Shown here piece after piece: positions 42,035 to 52,872 of a DNA stretch of 64,000 nucleotides. Each line of letters opens with the position of its first letter. Position 1 is the first letter of the stretch. The notes beneath the pieces were generated by a model. The model searched no databases and had not been told where the DNA came from. It worked only from the letters and a program-made list of their open reading frames with translations. A program made the translations under genes and the position numbers. Origin of the DNA: Rugalucina vietnamica (lineage: Eukaryota; Mollusca; Bivalvia; Lucinida; Lucinidae); assembly GCA_964017185.1 (NCBI GenBank), contig OZ024876.1:432001-496000 (forward strand), read 5' to 3'.

Positions 42035-43320
42035 GTTTCTCTCCCATGACATCCTGGTTGTCACGTCTCATTGGTTTGAACAGACGATATATATCTGCAG
42101 ATCTTGGATCTATTTTCTGGAGAGCAGCCTTCTCAGCCTCATTCTTGGCATGGTACACTGCACGGTTGGACGCACGCTTGGCTGAGTTGTATGCAGCACG
42201 ACTGCCACCAGCTTTCTACAACTTGAAGCACCTGCGCTTCTCCTTAACTGCTACCTCCACCTGTCTGCTTTCTCAATAGGTGATTTGAGGAAACACCACA
42301 TATTTCCTTTGTAGCCAGCAGAAGGTTGTTCTTCAAAGAAGTCCAACGCTCATCTACTGTGCATGTCTGTGACAGCTGTCTTTCTTATGTTTTTGCTTTG
42401 AATGCTTCAGAGAGCTCTGCTCGCTTCTCTGGTCTTTTAGCTTCCACACCTTGATGCGTGGCACAAGCTTGCGCTTGGGTTGAGGAGGGATAGAAACTTT
42501 GAAGTCTCCAATCAACATCCTATGTTGTGATACACACTCCTCTCCAATGATGACTTTTATATTTGATACCTGCTTCCTGAAGCTACGCCGGTACAGGATG
42601 AAGCAGCTACCCCAGACTGGTAGGTGACCAGATGTTCTTGTTTCTTCTTAAACCAGGTGTTACCAACCAGAAGGTCGTTAGCAATTGCGAACTATAATAT
42701 TCTCTCTCCTTCAGTATTCCTATTTCCAACGGCTTGTCCACCATGTACCTCTTCAAACCCATTGGACTGGGAGCCAAGGTGCCCATTCCAGTCTCCGCAG
42801 GCAAGAAGTTGTTCTAAGGCTGGGATTTTAGCTACCGTGTTTTGCAGCTCCTGGTAGAAACGGTCACTCAGGACAGCGTGTGGTGCATACACACACACAA
42901 AGGCAAAAACTGCCTTGCCAATGGTCATTCGAATGAGAATGATCCTGTCTGAGACCCGGACAACCTCAAATACATTCTACCACCATTCCTTTGCAAGCAG
43001 AATTCAAACACCACCAGTGCCCTTGTCATTTCCAGACCAAAAGAGTTTGAAGCGAGAATTGTTGCCAACTATCTACTTTACGCCTTCTCTTTTCCACTTA
43101 ATCTCTTGGAGACAGCACAGGTCTACTCTGCGACACAGTCTGAACCAATTCGTTAGATTTCCCCCGCATCGTGCCCACATTGAGTGTGCCAACACGGAAG
43201 GACTTTGGGCATTTGCTGGATTCGCCACTACGGCCCGATCCTGCAGCTCCACGCCCCCGAGCCGCCAAGCCGGGGACACTACCGACTACTCTATGGTTGC
43301 CGGCACCGCCTGAGCTTTTT
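42035..43320 (-). pseudogene. RTE-like endonuclease and linker, broken
   Basis: AP-endonuclease-type motifs: DLCCLQEIKWK near 43100, VFAFVCVYAPHA near 42890, CGDWNGHLGSQSNGFEEVHGG near 42790, GNRNTEGERIL ending at 42692. Several frameshifts and stops separate them. The linker (VKEKRRCFKLWK-like, VMGEKPV-like near 42060) then joins the RT at ~42035 with the first RT motifs missing, so there is an internal deletion. Confidence 0.75.
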
Positions 43321-43713
43321 CCTTTATTTTGACTTGGTTTTATGGTAGGATGCCCTTCCTTTCACCGACTCGGACACTATTCGGCAGTCCAAGAGCGCCG
43401 CCGTTCCTAACTGACTTGGGCTGTGTGCCCCACCGTTGACACCACGTTAATGTGCTCTTCCGCTAGACTGCTGCAACACCGGAAAGCCAGTATGTCGACT
43501 TCCGCTGCAGAAGCTACTGTCACCAAGGTTGTGACAGGCTAGTTTAGGGCATAGCAGCCAATTTCTAGCTTTTTGGAGATACCAGACTAAAACTCCTAGA
43601 TGGATTACCTTCCAAGGCTAATGAGCCCCATCTACCCACATGAACAGGTTGTACCGGATTACATGTTTACCGGTAGCAGAACCAATCTAAAAAAGATAAA
43701 TCCTGACCTGACC

Positions 43714-44303
43714 TGAAAAGAAAGATCATTCCTTCCGATAAGTTTCTTAAATTTGTAAGCAAAGTCACCATAAAATTTTTGTTCCCAAAGAATTATGATA
43801 CCGATAACCCTGTTGGAGAAGTTTGGCCGATAAACGTTTATTTTGAAGTCCTTAACATGATTGCAGACTTTAGCAAACCTAGTAAGTTGAGAAATGTATA
43901 CACCAAAAGAAGCACGACGAGGAACGTCACCATCCAAAAAACGGAAATTGTACTATATCAAAATCGCGCTTATCATAAATTAGAAGAAACAAATCCATTT
44001 GCAACAGAAAGGTGTGAATCTAGAAAGGGGGCTACGGTATCTGAGATATTGGCTATGTTCAGCTGTAGTTCAGATGGATAAATTTGTTAGACCATGCCTT
44101 CAAAAAAGGGTTGTCAATGTTCAATAGGTCATCGTGGTACCTAGAAGTCGAAGTTTAAAGCCTTGATAACATCAGCTTGACTATCCTGGCTAAAAGAATC
44201 CATGAAATATCTTGCGTAGCAGTATAAAATTAAATCAGCTACGAGAGGTGCGCAATTTTTACCCATCGGACTTCCAACAATTTGTCTGTATAACAATTTG
44301 TCT
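43714..44303 (-). pseudogene. PLE copy, 5' half beyond the RTE insertion
   Basis: Continues the copy at 39882-40672. Reverse coding blocks SASYGVYISQ-type (43900s), ILNIDNPFFEG-like (44100), and the motif B complement (CCCATCGGACTTCC near 44270). Several deletions, including one after TTGTTCCCAAAG. Ends in a tandem duplication of ACAATTTGTCTGTA. Confidence 0.8.
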
Positions 44304-44915
44304 GTAAACATACATAAGCTGCAAACAAAACAAAATTCAACAACAAAGCGCAAGATAACTAGAAAACTACACAAGTATCGGCTTGGAACGATCAGTAATA
44401 TAAATTATTTGCAGGCTTCAACTAGTTTTTCAGGCTCCCAACCTCACCCTCCGCTTCTGCAGTGATTCACAACAGTTAGTTATTTTATCCTCGTGGTGGA
44501 TCTTTAAGCAGTCGGTAAATCATCAGTAAAAACAAACAAATTATGATAACCACCATGATGCATGAAAAATGAAGATTTACTGACACAATAAGCTACACGG
44601 AGAGCCCTGGGCGGCAAAGAATATCTTAATCAAAAGAAAAAAAAACAGTTGAACCCCGTTGGGCAAAAGCAAAAGACAAGAGCTCCGGACCCAACGAATA
44701 GCTTTAAGTCGGGGTCTTCATAGAGTCTGACGCCCAACCTACTGGCGTGCAATTTAAGAAGGAATCATATTTATCAATCATGATTGGGTTAAAAACTAGG
44801 CATACACACTGTCGCATCTCATTTAAGTTATATCCTATATGTTGGTAACGTATAATGATTTTTCTGAGTTGAAAATAATAATTAGCCACCATAATATTCT
44901 GGTTCCGAAATTCTG
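44304..44915 (-). mobile_element. PLE group B copy, truncated at 3' end
   Basis: AACATACATAAGCTGCAAAC through TCCTCGTGGTGG and the reversed C-terminal coding block to ATTCTGGTTCCGAAATTC. Lies just upstream of the fucosyltransferase terminal exon. Confidence 0.8.
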
Positions 44916-44997
44916 CATCCTCTTAACGAGTGACCGGACATGTCACATATACGTTTTTCATATTCTTGGATAACATGTTTTTTTTTTCTTACTTTAG

Positions 44998-45711
44998 AAT
45001 CAATTCAACTGGACAGCCACTTATTCTGCGAAATCAAGCATCCATCTTCCATACGGAAAAATAGTTCCCAAAGAAAGGAATTCGATACATCAACGTGACT
45101 ATCAGGCAATAGCAAAAAATAAAACTAAAGATGCCGTTTGGATTGTTTCAAACTGCAGGACACATTCTCAACGAGAAGAATACGTTAAATTACTTAGAAA
45201 GTACATCAGTATTGATATCCTCGGAGCTTGTGGGACAAAATGGGGCTGTGGAATACGATTTAACCACGCCGAAGGAAACTGCTTTGATATTTTAAATTAT
45301 ACTTATCGTTATTATCTGGCCTTTGAAAATACGTTTTGTGATGGCTATATCACTGAAAAGTTCTTTGAAAATTATGATTACGACATTATTCAGGTGGTCC
45401 GCGGCGGGAAACCAGGAAAGCGACCGATAAACATAAAAGCGGACGCCTATATCAGTACAAGTGATTTCAAAACTGTCCATGATCTTGGAATTTATCTTCA
45501 GAAATTGAGTAATGACACCAACCTGTATGCCTTAAAGTTAAAAGCAAAGGACGAATACCGAGCAGTGCCCTATACTGAACTCTTTAAGCAGGCAGCATGT
45601 GATATTTGTGAACGCTTACATAACACTTCAGGTTACAGATCGATCTATCCAGATATAAACAAATGGATACATACTGAGATACCTTGCTTCAAACCAAATG
45701 ATATAATTTAA
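44998..45711 (+). CDS. GT10 alpha-1,3-fucosyltransferase, catalytic 3' exon
   Basis: 237 codons and TAA. Begins at the acceptor AG (44996-44997) in phase 0 and reads FNWTATYSAKSSIHLPYG, then VWIVSNCRTHSQREEYV, YISIDILGACGTKWGCG, the donor-site signature YYLAFENTFCDGYITEKFF (45310s), VVRGG, and YISTSDFKTVHDLGIYL. FNWT.TY..SS...PYG and FEN...DYITEK are hallmarks of family GT10 (GDP-fucose binding). The C-terminus is cysteine-bearing (ACDICERL, IPCFKPND). AATAAA at 45724-45729, 13 bases past the stop, could be the poly-A signal. With 33006-33308 and the possible anchor exon this gives ~373 residues, the usual family size. The product would be a Golgi enzyme making fucosylated glycans; the exact linkage cannot be told. 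Confidence 0.85.
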   Translation, partial: NQFNWTATYSAKSSIHLPYGKIVPKERNSIHQRDYQAIAKNKTKDAVWIVSNCRTHSQREEYVKLLRKYISIDILGACGTKWGCGIRFNHAEGNCFDILNYTYRYYLAFENTFCDGYITEKFFENYDYDIIQVVRGGKPGKRPINIKADAYISTSDFKTVHDLGIYLQKLSNDTNLYALKLKAKDEYRAVPYTELFKQAACDICERLHNTSGYRSIYPDINKWIHTEIPCFKPNDII

Positions 45712-45806
45712 AGTGTTACAACAAATAAATATTTCAAAACTGGTTTGAGTGGTAAACAAATTGTTATAAATATGATAGATTATCTACTGGTATAATATCT
45801 GTTATG

Positions 45807-46340
45807 AAAAGGTACAAGTAGGCAAAGATCAGGAAAAGGCGCAATCAGAAAAAGATTCCCACTCCAAAAACCGAGGTGGGAAAAAAACAAACTAACAATC
45901 AGGTACTTATACCATGAAACAATCGTAAGCCGAATGGGCAGCTATTTTCCCAATAGGTGGCCACTCTTAACTTAACTAAAAATATGAAAACATACATAAG
46001 GCGCCAACAGCACAAAACTATTTTAAACACCAAGACATAAAACAAAAAGAACCACCACAGAAGTATCGACTTGGAACGATCAGTAACACAAAGTTACTGG
46101 CGGGCTTAAACCGGTTTTACATGGCCATAACCTCACCCTCAGCTTCTGCAGTGGTTCATAACATTTAGTTAGTTATTCGGTCCTCGTGGTGAATCTCTAA
46201 CTAGTCAATGAATCATCAAGAACAAACAAATAAATCATGATAAACATCCTGATGAATCAAAAACCAGGACTCACAGACTGAGTAAGCTGCCCGACGATGG
46301 AGATCCCTGGGCGCCGAATAACCTACTAACTCCGGAGCAA
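45807..46340 (-). mobile_element. PLE group A copy (left arm of an inverted pair)
   Basis: Starts AAAAGGTACAAGTAGGC about 95 bp past the fucosyltransferase stop; 3' UTR to CTAACTCCGGAGCAA. A plus-strand copy follows at 46428. Confidence 0.9.
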
Positions 46341-46427
46341 ACCATGAAAACCATAACATTTACAGAATATTCAAAGGGGAGTTACATTGAATAAAATACT
46401 ATTTCATTTTATGTATTGGGTTTTATG

Positions 46428-46680
46428 TTCTTTTTGTTTTATGTCTTGGTGTTTAAAATATTTTTGTGCTGTTGGCGCCTTATGTATGTTTGCATATTTT
46501 TAGTTAAGTTAAGGTAACTGAGTGGCCACCTATTGGGAAAATAGCTGCTCATTCGGCTTACAAAATGTTTTCATGGTATAAGTACCTGATTGTTAGTTTG
46601 GTTTTTTCCCACCTTGGTTTTTGGAGTGGGAGTCTTTTTCTGATTGCGCCTTTTCCTGATCTTTGCCTACTTGTACTTTT
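46428..46680 (+). mobile_element. PLE group A copy (right arm of an inverted pair)
   Basis: TTCTTTTTGTTTTATGTC to CTTGCCTACTTGTAC-type end at 46680. Its ~250 bp are complementary to 45807-46060 of the left copy. Confidence 0.9.
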
Positions 46681-47635
46681 CCAGAATTTTGAAAGTCTTA
46701 AAGTTGTTTGGAATGTGTCATTGTTCTTTTTTTATATACAATTGTTACACAATTAAGAAGTTAGGAGCACATTAAAAAGGCTTCTAAATGAAACTAAAAG
46801 AGCTAAATTCTGACACCATGCATCAATTATATACACTGTACATGTATTTGATGTACTTCTAGAAACATCTTGTGTCTCGAGTACAATATTGTACCTTGTA
46901 CCTTGAGATAATTCTCAATGTCTAATGGTAAATTCCATGTTTTTTATCTATTCTGAGTGTCGATCAACATTTCAGGTGTTGGGTAGGTGGCTTAATGTTG
47001 AAATTAGCAAAATTGAGAAAAACGTTCTATTTGAATATTAAGTGTTGCAGGTTTACACATGACAACAATTTTGATGTTGCATATTTTTTTCTTCATTTTA
47101 TTTTGTTAGTAATTCACATTTTATCTTCTCCAACATCATTTCCTAAACTATCCGAACTAAGCACCAATTTTTCACAAGTACATATCAGTTATCACTTGTT
47201 ATTATAACATTTAAGCACATCGCAAGCTAAATGAGCAGCGATCTCCCCCAGCGAATCATCAAAACCAGAGCCTTGATATGTCTAATTTCGATTACATTCA
47301 ATTCGTCGACAAATTGGCCATCTGGTTAATATATATGACAATACACTCTTGGCAAGGAGAGTCGTCTATTCATTTCGAAATAATATGATGACTTGGTATG
47401 TTATTTTGTTACGCTTTGGCGACAGAAAGTGAACGAGGGAGATTTTCTGTTTATCTGAAAAAAGAGGAAAATTTGTCCGACTACGACAGTGTAGAACAGC
47501 AACAGGTGTTATCTTTACCAATGTCAATGTATGATAGACTTTAGCCCACAACAAGTTAGAAGATAACGGTATGCACACTCGCCGACATAATTGAATCTCC
47601 TATATACGAGCATATGACTCATTAAAGAAATGGTC
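46681..47635. other. Unassigned sequence
   Basis: No gene or repeat recognised. Confidence 0.4.
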
Positions 47636-48190
47636 GACTCAGTATCTGAAGACAGATTCGAGACGTCTTTGAGGAACTTTCAAGGTCTATACCTCACGCG
47701 TTTATTTCGGCATCTCAAATGTAACGTGTTGTGTATACCCGACAAACTAAGAAACACAACGGGTCTCAGTTTACTGTAGAGGTCATGCAAGGGGTTTGCA
47801 GGCTATAACCACTACAACGACAGCACCGTACGATCAGATATGCAACGGGTTCGTGGAAAGTTTTCATGCTTCGTTACAACAAATGTTGCGTAGAATGTTT
47901 GCTGAGCGTCCGAATGATAGGGAAAAATATCTCCTAGCTATCGTGTTTGCAGTAAGCGAAGAATCGCAAGAGTTGTTAGGGTACAATTTTGTTCCGTTTG
48001 AGCTGTTCTACGGACGTAGTGTCTCGGGTCTTATAACAATTTTAAAGGAAATCTGGAAACTTGAAGTTTATGATCAGCAAGTTCCATCCACGTAGCAGTA
48101 CGTAATCGAAATAATAGAACAATTATAGCAGACGTGTATGCTAGCGTGCGCAAATATAGATACAATGCAAACGAAACAGACTTTTCTTAT
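47636..48190 (+). pseudogene. Ty3/gypsy-type integrase fragment
   Basis: A 99-codon stretch (47796-48095) reads APYDQICNGFVESFHASLQQ, LRRMFAERPNDREKYL, AIVFAVSEESQELLGYN, PFELFYGRSVSG: the last part of a retroviral-type integrase core and the following region. Upstream GSQFTVEVMQ (another frame) is the preceding conserved block. Frames are broken on both sides. No LTRs are visible. PLE and repeat D fragments follow. Confidence 0.75.
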
Positions 48191-48195
48191 GACAA

Positions 48196-48320
48196 AAAAG
48201 TAAAAGAAGACTATGATCAGGAAATTGCGCAATCAGAAAGAAACTCCCACTCTAAAATCCGAGATGGGAGAAGAACTAGTTTAAAATATAAGTACTTACA
48301 GTTAGAAAACATATTGTAAA
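48196..48320 (-). mobile_element. PLE group B 3'-terminal fragment
   Basis: AAAAGTAAAAGAAGACTATGA to AGAAAACATATTGTAA, with GGAAATTGCGCAATCAG. Confidence 0.75.
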
Positions 48321-48321
48321 T

Positions 48322-48408
48322 AAAAATTAAACTAAGATTCCTTAAGAGCAAGTGACATATTAATATGAGAAAGGGGATGGGCCATACCGCGGTTTCGGCT
48401 ACTTAAGA
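48322..48408 (-). mobile_element. Hammerhead repeat D, partial (third stem II variant)
   Basis: The reverse strand reads CTTAAGTAGCC, GAAA, CCGCGGTATGGCCC, CATCCCC and the D tail. The stem II 3' strand AGCC would pair with GGCT (seen at 50690), but the 5' half is missing here. Confidence 0.6.
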
Positions 48409-48469
48409 ATGTTCGCTGCCAATGAAAATGTATTCAAACTTTTTTTCTAACCACTCTTTTTTTATTCCA

Positions 48470-48780
48470 AAATACAACACAAGACATTTGAAAACAAAAT
48501 AAATATAGGGTAGTGTGTATTTTTTCAAGCTACATGCCTCTGAATGAGACCTCTGAGCACCATGTTTTAAATTTGGTAAAATTATATTAATTTATAATTC
48601 TTTGAAACATACCTGTCTTGAACAAAAATACACCTAGAATGCTTTCAACAGTCATAATATTTACGTAGCGCGGACACTTTTGGACCAAAAGCATAGAAAA
48701 ATTTGCAACTTGGAGTGGATGACAAAATTTTACGATTCATTTTCTAACCCTACCCCCATACTTGAAAAGTCGGAAAAATC
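48470..48780 (+). repeat. Dispersed repeat G, copy 2
   Basis: Collinear with 38895-39200. A further partial unit with AAATATATAGGGTAGTGAGC lies at about 48870-49000. Confidence 0.6.
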
Positions 48781-49054
48781 AATATTTTGAAATGTACCAA
48801 ACCCATATTTGTTGATTCAGACTTCTTCTTGTATTTTCACTCAACTTAGAACTTGGCAATATTGTTCGAATAAAAGAAAGAAATATATAGGGTAGTGAGC
48901 ATATAAGAGAGAACCAACAACTTGAAAATCGCCATTTTCGGCGTTTTTTCGGCTGTTTTGTTTCTAAAATCCCATTTCATAAAACCACCTTAAATTTTAA
49001 AACCAGCACACCAAAGACACAAATAATGACTTAGAAGACCATGTGCACATATAC

Positions 49055-49812
49055 TGCTGCTAAAATCGCTAAAGTGAGCATTAACTTCAGACATTTCATC
49101 AGTATTTGTCTGCAGATAACCCCTGGTACCATCAAGCTCCTGTTTAAGTTGTTAACGCAATGAAGCCTACAAACGACAACAACATTGTTCGCGGCTTTGT
49201 CTGCTGTAACCAAGACATATTTTCTATAAAATTCTTGGATACTCTGCTTCAAATGCCTAAATGAAGATTTGGGTTTAGGGGGCAAAATGTTAGTATTTTT
49301 TGAATATAACTTTATACGTTTATCCACGATAGCGAAGATACTTCTTTTCCATTCTTTAAGAGCAGTATCCTCAACACCCTCCCGTTTACACCATCGATAA
49401 CCGAAATCATTCAATGCAGATGCAATCTACATTTGTCTAAATTAATGTAGGAAGGGAATCTATATTTTGGACCTAAAGAAACAATTTTGCGAATCCTAGA
49501 ATCCGAAACTATTTTCAGTAACTATATGTCCGGCTGGTTGACAAACATATTTTGAATCTTTACAATCTCAAGACTTGGGAGTATTAGCATGGATCTCAAG
49601 ATCAGAAACAAGTTTATTGAAATTAAAAAAAGCATGTCTGATTGGTCTATTATTTTTGTAACAGATAAAAGGAGGTTCTGAATTTTGGAAGTACGTAGGT
49701 ATAGACTGTATCACTGATTTATCCTGGAATATGCTGGGTAAATCAATAAAGTCAATTCCTTAATTGATGAAAGGAATTTAAATAAAACGTCTAATGAGAT
49801 TAGAGTCGGAAG
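49055..49812 (-). pseudogene. PLE copy, 5' region only
   Basis: On the minus strand it starts at CTAATCTCATTAGAC (49812) and reads FIDLPSIFQDKSVIQSIPTYF, CYKNNRPIRH, then an in-frame TGA (49570-49568), CKDSKYVCQPAGH, KYRFPSYIN, then the open 127-codon stretch (49414-49031) with WCKREGVEDTALKEW, PPKPKSSFRHLKQS and ADKAANNVVVVCRLH. A frameshift near 49145 follows, and similarity ends at 49055. The RT core and 3' end are missing. It gives the best view of the PLE N-terminal region. Confidence 0.85.
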
Positions 49813-50639
49813 TCGGAATCGATAAATGGACGAAGAACATGTTGACGGTGCAGTGTCATACATTTGATGATTTCTATCGTAAAATCTATAAGCCTCTGTG
49901 TCCAAGGAACGAAATATAGACATAAAGCCATAGGTAGAGAACTAAGATAAGAAAGCATATGATGTCGACCGAGAATCCTTAGCCGGGATTTACCGCTAAA
50001 TCATTAAAGGAAGCGTTCAATTTCATTGCAGCGCACCGTTAACGTTTGTCATTACCCTTTTTCCGTTTACCATGAGATCTTGATTAAAGTTTACGAGAGT
50101 CTGAAAGTGTAAGTACATCAAAATCGAGCATTTTGGAAATATTACCCTCATGGTAAATGTTTTTGTTAAATCCCAGTGAAAAGGGTGTTTGCAATAATTT
50201 TATCCATTTAAGTTCAGTTTCAAATCGTTAGGTGTTTTTGAATCTAACAGAAAAATTTTCATCATATGATATTTTCTCTACTGGTTGAACAATAACATTA
50301 TTGCAACAGTTTCACTTCTTGACATTGCACTTAGAAAAACTAGGGTACAGTCCAGGTCTCTTGAACTAATTAATATATTTACGTAAAATAGGTGATTTGA
50401 GTGGAGATAACCTTATCTGAAGATTATTTCTTAACATTAATATTAGAGTTAGAAGCTCCGTGTAGATTAACAGTAGATGCTGAAAATATTTAGAGGTGTC
50501 ACCCTAACAGTAGGTAATAAATTTTGAAAATTGTTAGTTGAATTAGGAATCCGTACAGTAGACGCAGCATGCAACCTAAGGGAAGTTAATCGATTTCCTT
50601 ATCATTTTGAAATAGTCATAGTTGGGAGTTTTGTGTTGA
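49813..50639. other. Unassigned sequence
   Basis: No gene or repeat recognised. Confidence 0.4.
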
Positions 50640-50705
50640 TACAATAATTCTCTTTGGACCCATCCTGCCAAATCTATAGGGTCATTAAAATGGCTTAAGT
50701 AGCAG
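50640..50705 (+). mobile_element. Hammerhead repeat D, decayed
   Basis: ATTCTCTTTGGACCC, TGCCAAATCTATAGGGTCA and GGCTTAAGTAGC follow the D order up to stem II; the core bases are mutated (TTAAAAT, GCAGAAT). Confidence 0.55.
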
Positions 50706-50752
50706 AATACCATTTGAGGTACATCTGGTCAGGGCAAGATAAAGCTTAAAAA

Positions 50753-51306
50753 AGTACAAGTAGGCAAAGATCAGGAAAAGGCGCAATCAGAAAAAGACTC
50801 CCACTCCAAAAACCAAGGTGGGAAAAACCAAACTAACAATCAGGTACTTATACCATGAAAACATTTCGTAAGCCAAATGAGCAGCTATTTCCCCAATAGG
50901 TGGCCACTCAGTTACCTTAACTTAACTAAAAATATGCAAACATACATAAGGCGCCAACAGCACAAAAATATTTTAAACACCAAGACATAAAACAAAAAGA
51001 ACCACCACAGAAGTATCGACTTGGAACGATCAGTAACACAAAGTTACTGGCGGGTTTAAATCGATTTTACACGGCCGTAACCTCACCCTCAGCTTCTGCA
51101 GTGGTTCATAACATTTAGTTAGTTCTTCGGTCCTCGTGGTGAATCTCTAACTAGTAAATGAATCATCCAGAACAAACAAATAAATCATGATAAACATCCT
51201 GATGAATCAAAAACCAGGACTCACAGATTCAGTAAGCTGCCCGACGATGGAGATCCCTGGGCGCCAAATAACTTACTAACTCCGGAGCTAAAGAAAAACA
51301 TCAGTT
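50753..51306 (-). mobile_element. PLE group A copy, 3' UTR
   Basis: AAAAGTACAAGTAGGC to GGAGCTAAAGAAAAACATCAG. The closest match in detail is the left part of 15085-15866 (both have AGCTAAAGAAAAACATCAG). Confidence 0.9.
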
Positions 51307-51599
51307 TGTCATAAGGTAAATAAATTATGGTGTCGAAGCAATCTGGGCAGATACCTTAGATATGGATGGGGGTATAAAATAACAGTATCAGTGCGTGATC
51401 ATCGCTTATGTTTTACCTTTACAAGGGTATATCTACAACGTTTCGAATGTCTTACTTACAGATATGGCAAACGCAATTAGCGCCTGAGAAACGCGATTTG
51501 CTTGCACGTATGATGTTAAGCATGGTCTTTAAATTGCTAATCGGGAATAAATATCGAAGAGCAGTTATTTTGTATGTTGCCTTTGGTATGAATCTGAAC

Positions 51600-51868
51600 T
51601 GAAACAAAAGCTACTTCGTCATTACGAAAACATGCCCATGCACTATAAACAAAAAAAAATCTTGGCTGTAAAAATGAAAATTTTCACTGAAAAAAAGATC
51701 GTGGGTACACATTAGAACCGCCTCACGAGGCGGTTCTAACGAGTACCCACAATCTATGTTTTGGAGCAAAAATAAGAAAAATAGGTATACCCCTGCAAAC
51801 CGCAGTTTTGCTATATAAAAGTGGGGTTCAAGGGGGTATATATTACACGGACATGTTTTCCTGATGGT
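51600..51868 (+). repeat. Dispersed repeat F, copy 2, with a near-perfect hairpin
   Basis: Matches 16380-16610 at both ends but additionally contains the palindrome at 51701-51750. Confidence 0.75.
51701..51750. repeat. 50-bp near-perfect palindrome
   Basis: Arms GTGGGTACACATTAGAACCG... and ...CGGTTCTAACGAGTACCCAC, 24 bp each with two mismatches and a 2-base centre. Absent from the other F copy. Confidence 0.85.
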
Positions 51869-52221
51869 GAGATGTAGCGTTTGGTGGTGCTAAAATACAA
51901 TACATGTTATTTCATCTAAGTCGTATTCCTGTAACGTGACACTAAATAGTTTATTTAAAACGTTTCAACACTATTGTCTTCATTGGCATTATTTACCAGG
52001 TAGCAGATGTTATTTTACAACATATGTGTGTTAGTCTTCCTTAAGATTTTATGCTTAATAATTTTGTTCAACGAACCTTCAATAATGTCGGAATATTGGA
52101 TATCCTGTATTTGTGTACGATTGACTTACTTTAATGGCAAAACACTCGGTACCATTTCGGACCTAAAGCATAATCTTCTTTATTATACTTTATTTTAAGC
52201 ATCATGATATTTAAACATTTA

Positions 52222-52872
52222 ATGCCGGGCGTCAGACTCTATGATGGTCCCAACATAAAGCTATTCATTTTAATTGGTTGGGACCAGAGCTTTTTGTCAG
52301 TTGCTTTGCCCACCGCGGTTCAACTGGGATTTTCCTTTTGCTCCAGGTTTCAGTAAGTTATTCGGCGCCCACGGATCTCCATCGTCGGGCAGCTTTCTGA
52401 ATCTGTTCTCGTTTTTGACTCATCAGGGTGATCATCATGAATTATTCGTTTGTCCTTGATGATTCATTAACTATCTAGAGATTCACCACAAGGACCGAGC
52501 AACTAATTAAATGTTGTGAACCACTGCAGGAGATGAGGGTGAGGTTAGGCGTCTGTAACACCGGTTTAAGCCCCCCAGTTATTTTGTATAACTGATCGTT
52601 CCAAGGCGATACTTCTGTTGTGGTTCTGTTTTGTGTTTTGGAGTCGAATTTTGTGGTGTTTGATTCTTATGTACGTTTTCATATTTTAGTTCAGTACAGG
52701 TAACTGAGTGGCCACCTATTGGGAAATAGCTGCTCGCTCGGCTTATGATATGTTTTCTTGGTATAAGTACCTAAGTGTTATTTTATTTTTTTTCTAATCC
52801 CTAGGTTAATGGTGTAGGAATTTCTTTTTGATTGCGCCATTCCCTGATCATTGCCTTCATGTAACTTTTCTT
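52222..52872 (+). mobile_element. PLE group B copy, 3' UTR
   Basis: CGGGCGTCAGACTCTATG to ATTGCCTTCATGTAAC. Carries the covarying hairpin AGTTAT / TTTGT / ATAACT at about 52577. Confidence 0.85.

Larger units (their letters stand above)
40673..43707 (-). mobile_element. RTE-like LINE nested in a PLE copy
   Basis: A minus-strand element of about 3.0 kb. Its 3' end is a (TGA)n run (40673-40698), typical of RTE-type tails. Its 5' end near 43707 is flanked by CTGACC (43708-43713) against CTGAAC (40667-40672), a likely 6-bp target duplication with one change. Coding is broken (see the parts). A 5' leader of ~390 bp (43320-43707) precedes the endonuclease. Confidence 0.85.
33309..44997 (+). other. 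11.7-kb intron of the fucosyltransferase gene
   Basis: GT at 33309 and AG at 44996-44997 with a T-rich tract (TTTTTTTTTCTTACTTTAG). Both flanking exons are in phase 0. It contains PLE pieces on both strands, the RTE element nested in one of them, a SINE, a repeat D fragment and simple repeats. Assignment as one intron assumes no small exon hides among the repeats. Confidence 0.65.

Noticed and set aside
42046-43313. Plus-strand frames across the RTE element
   Set aside because: They are shadows of the minus-strand endonuclease/RT coding sequence, which carries the recognisable motifs.
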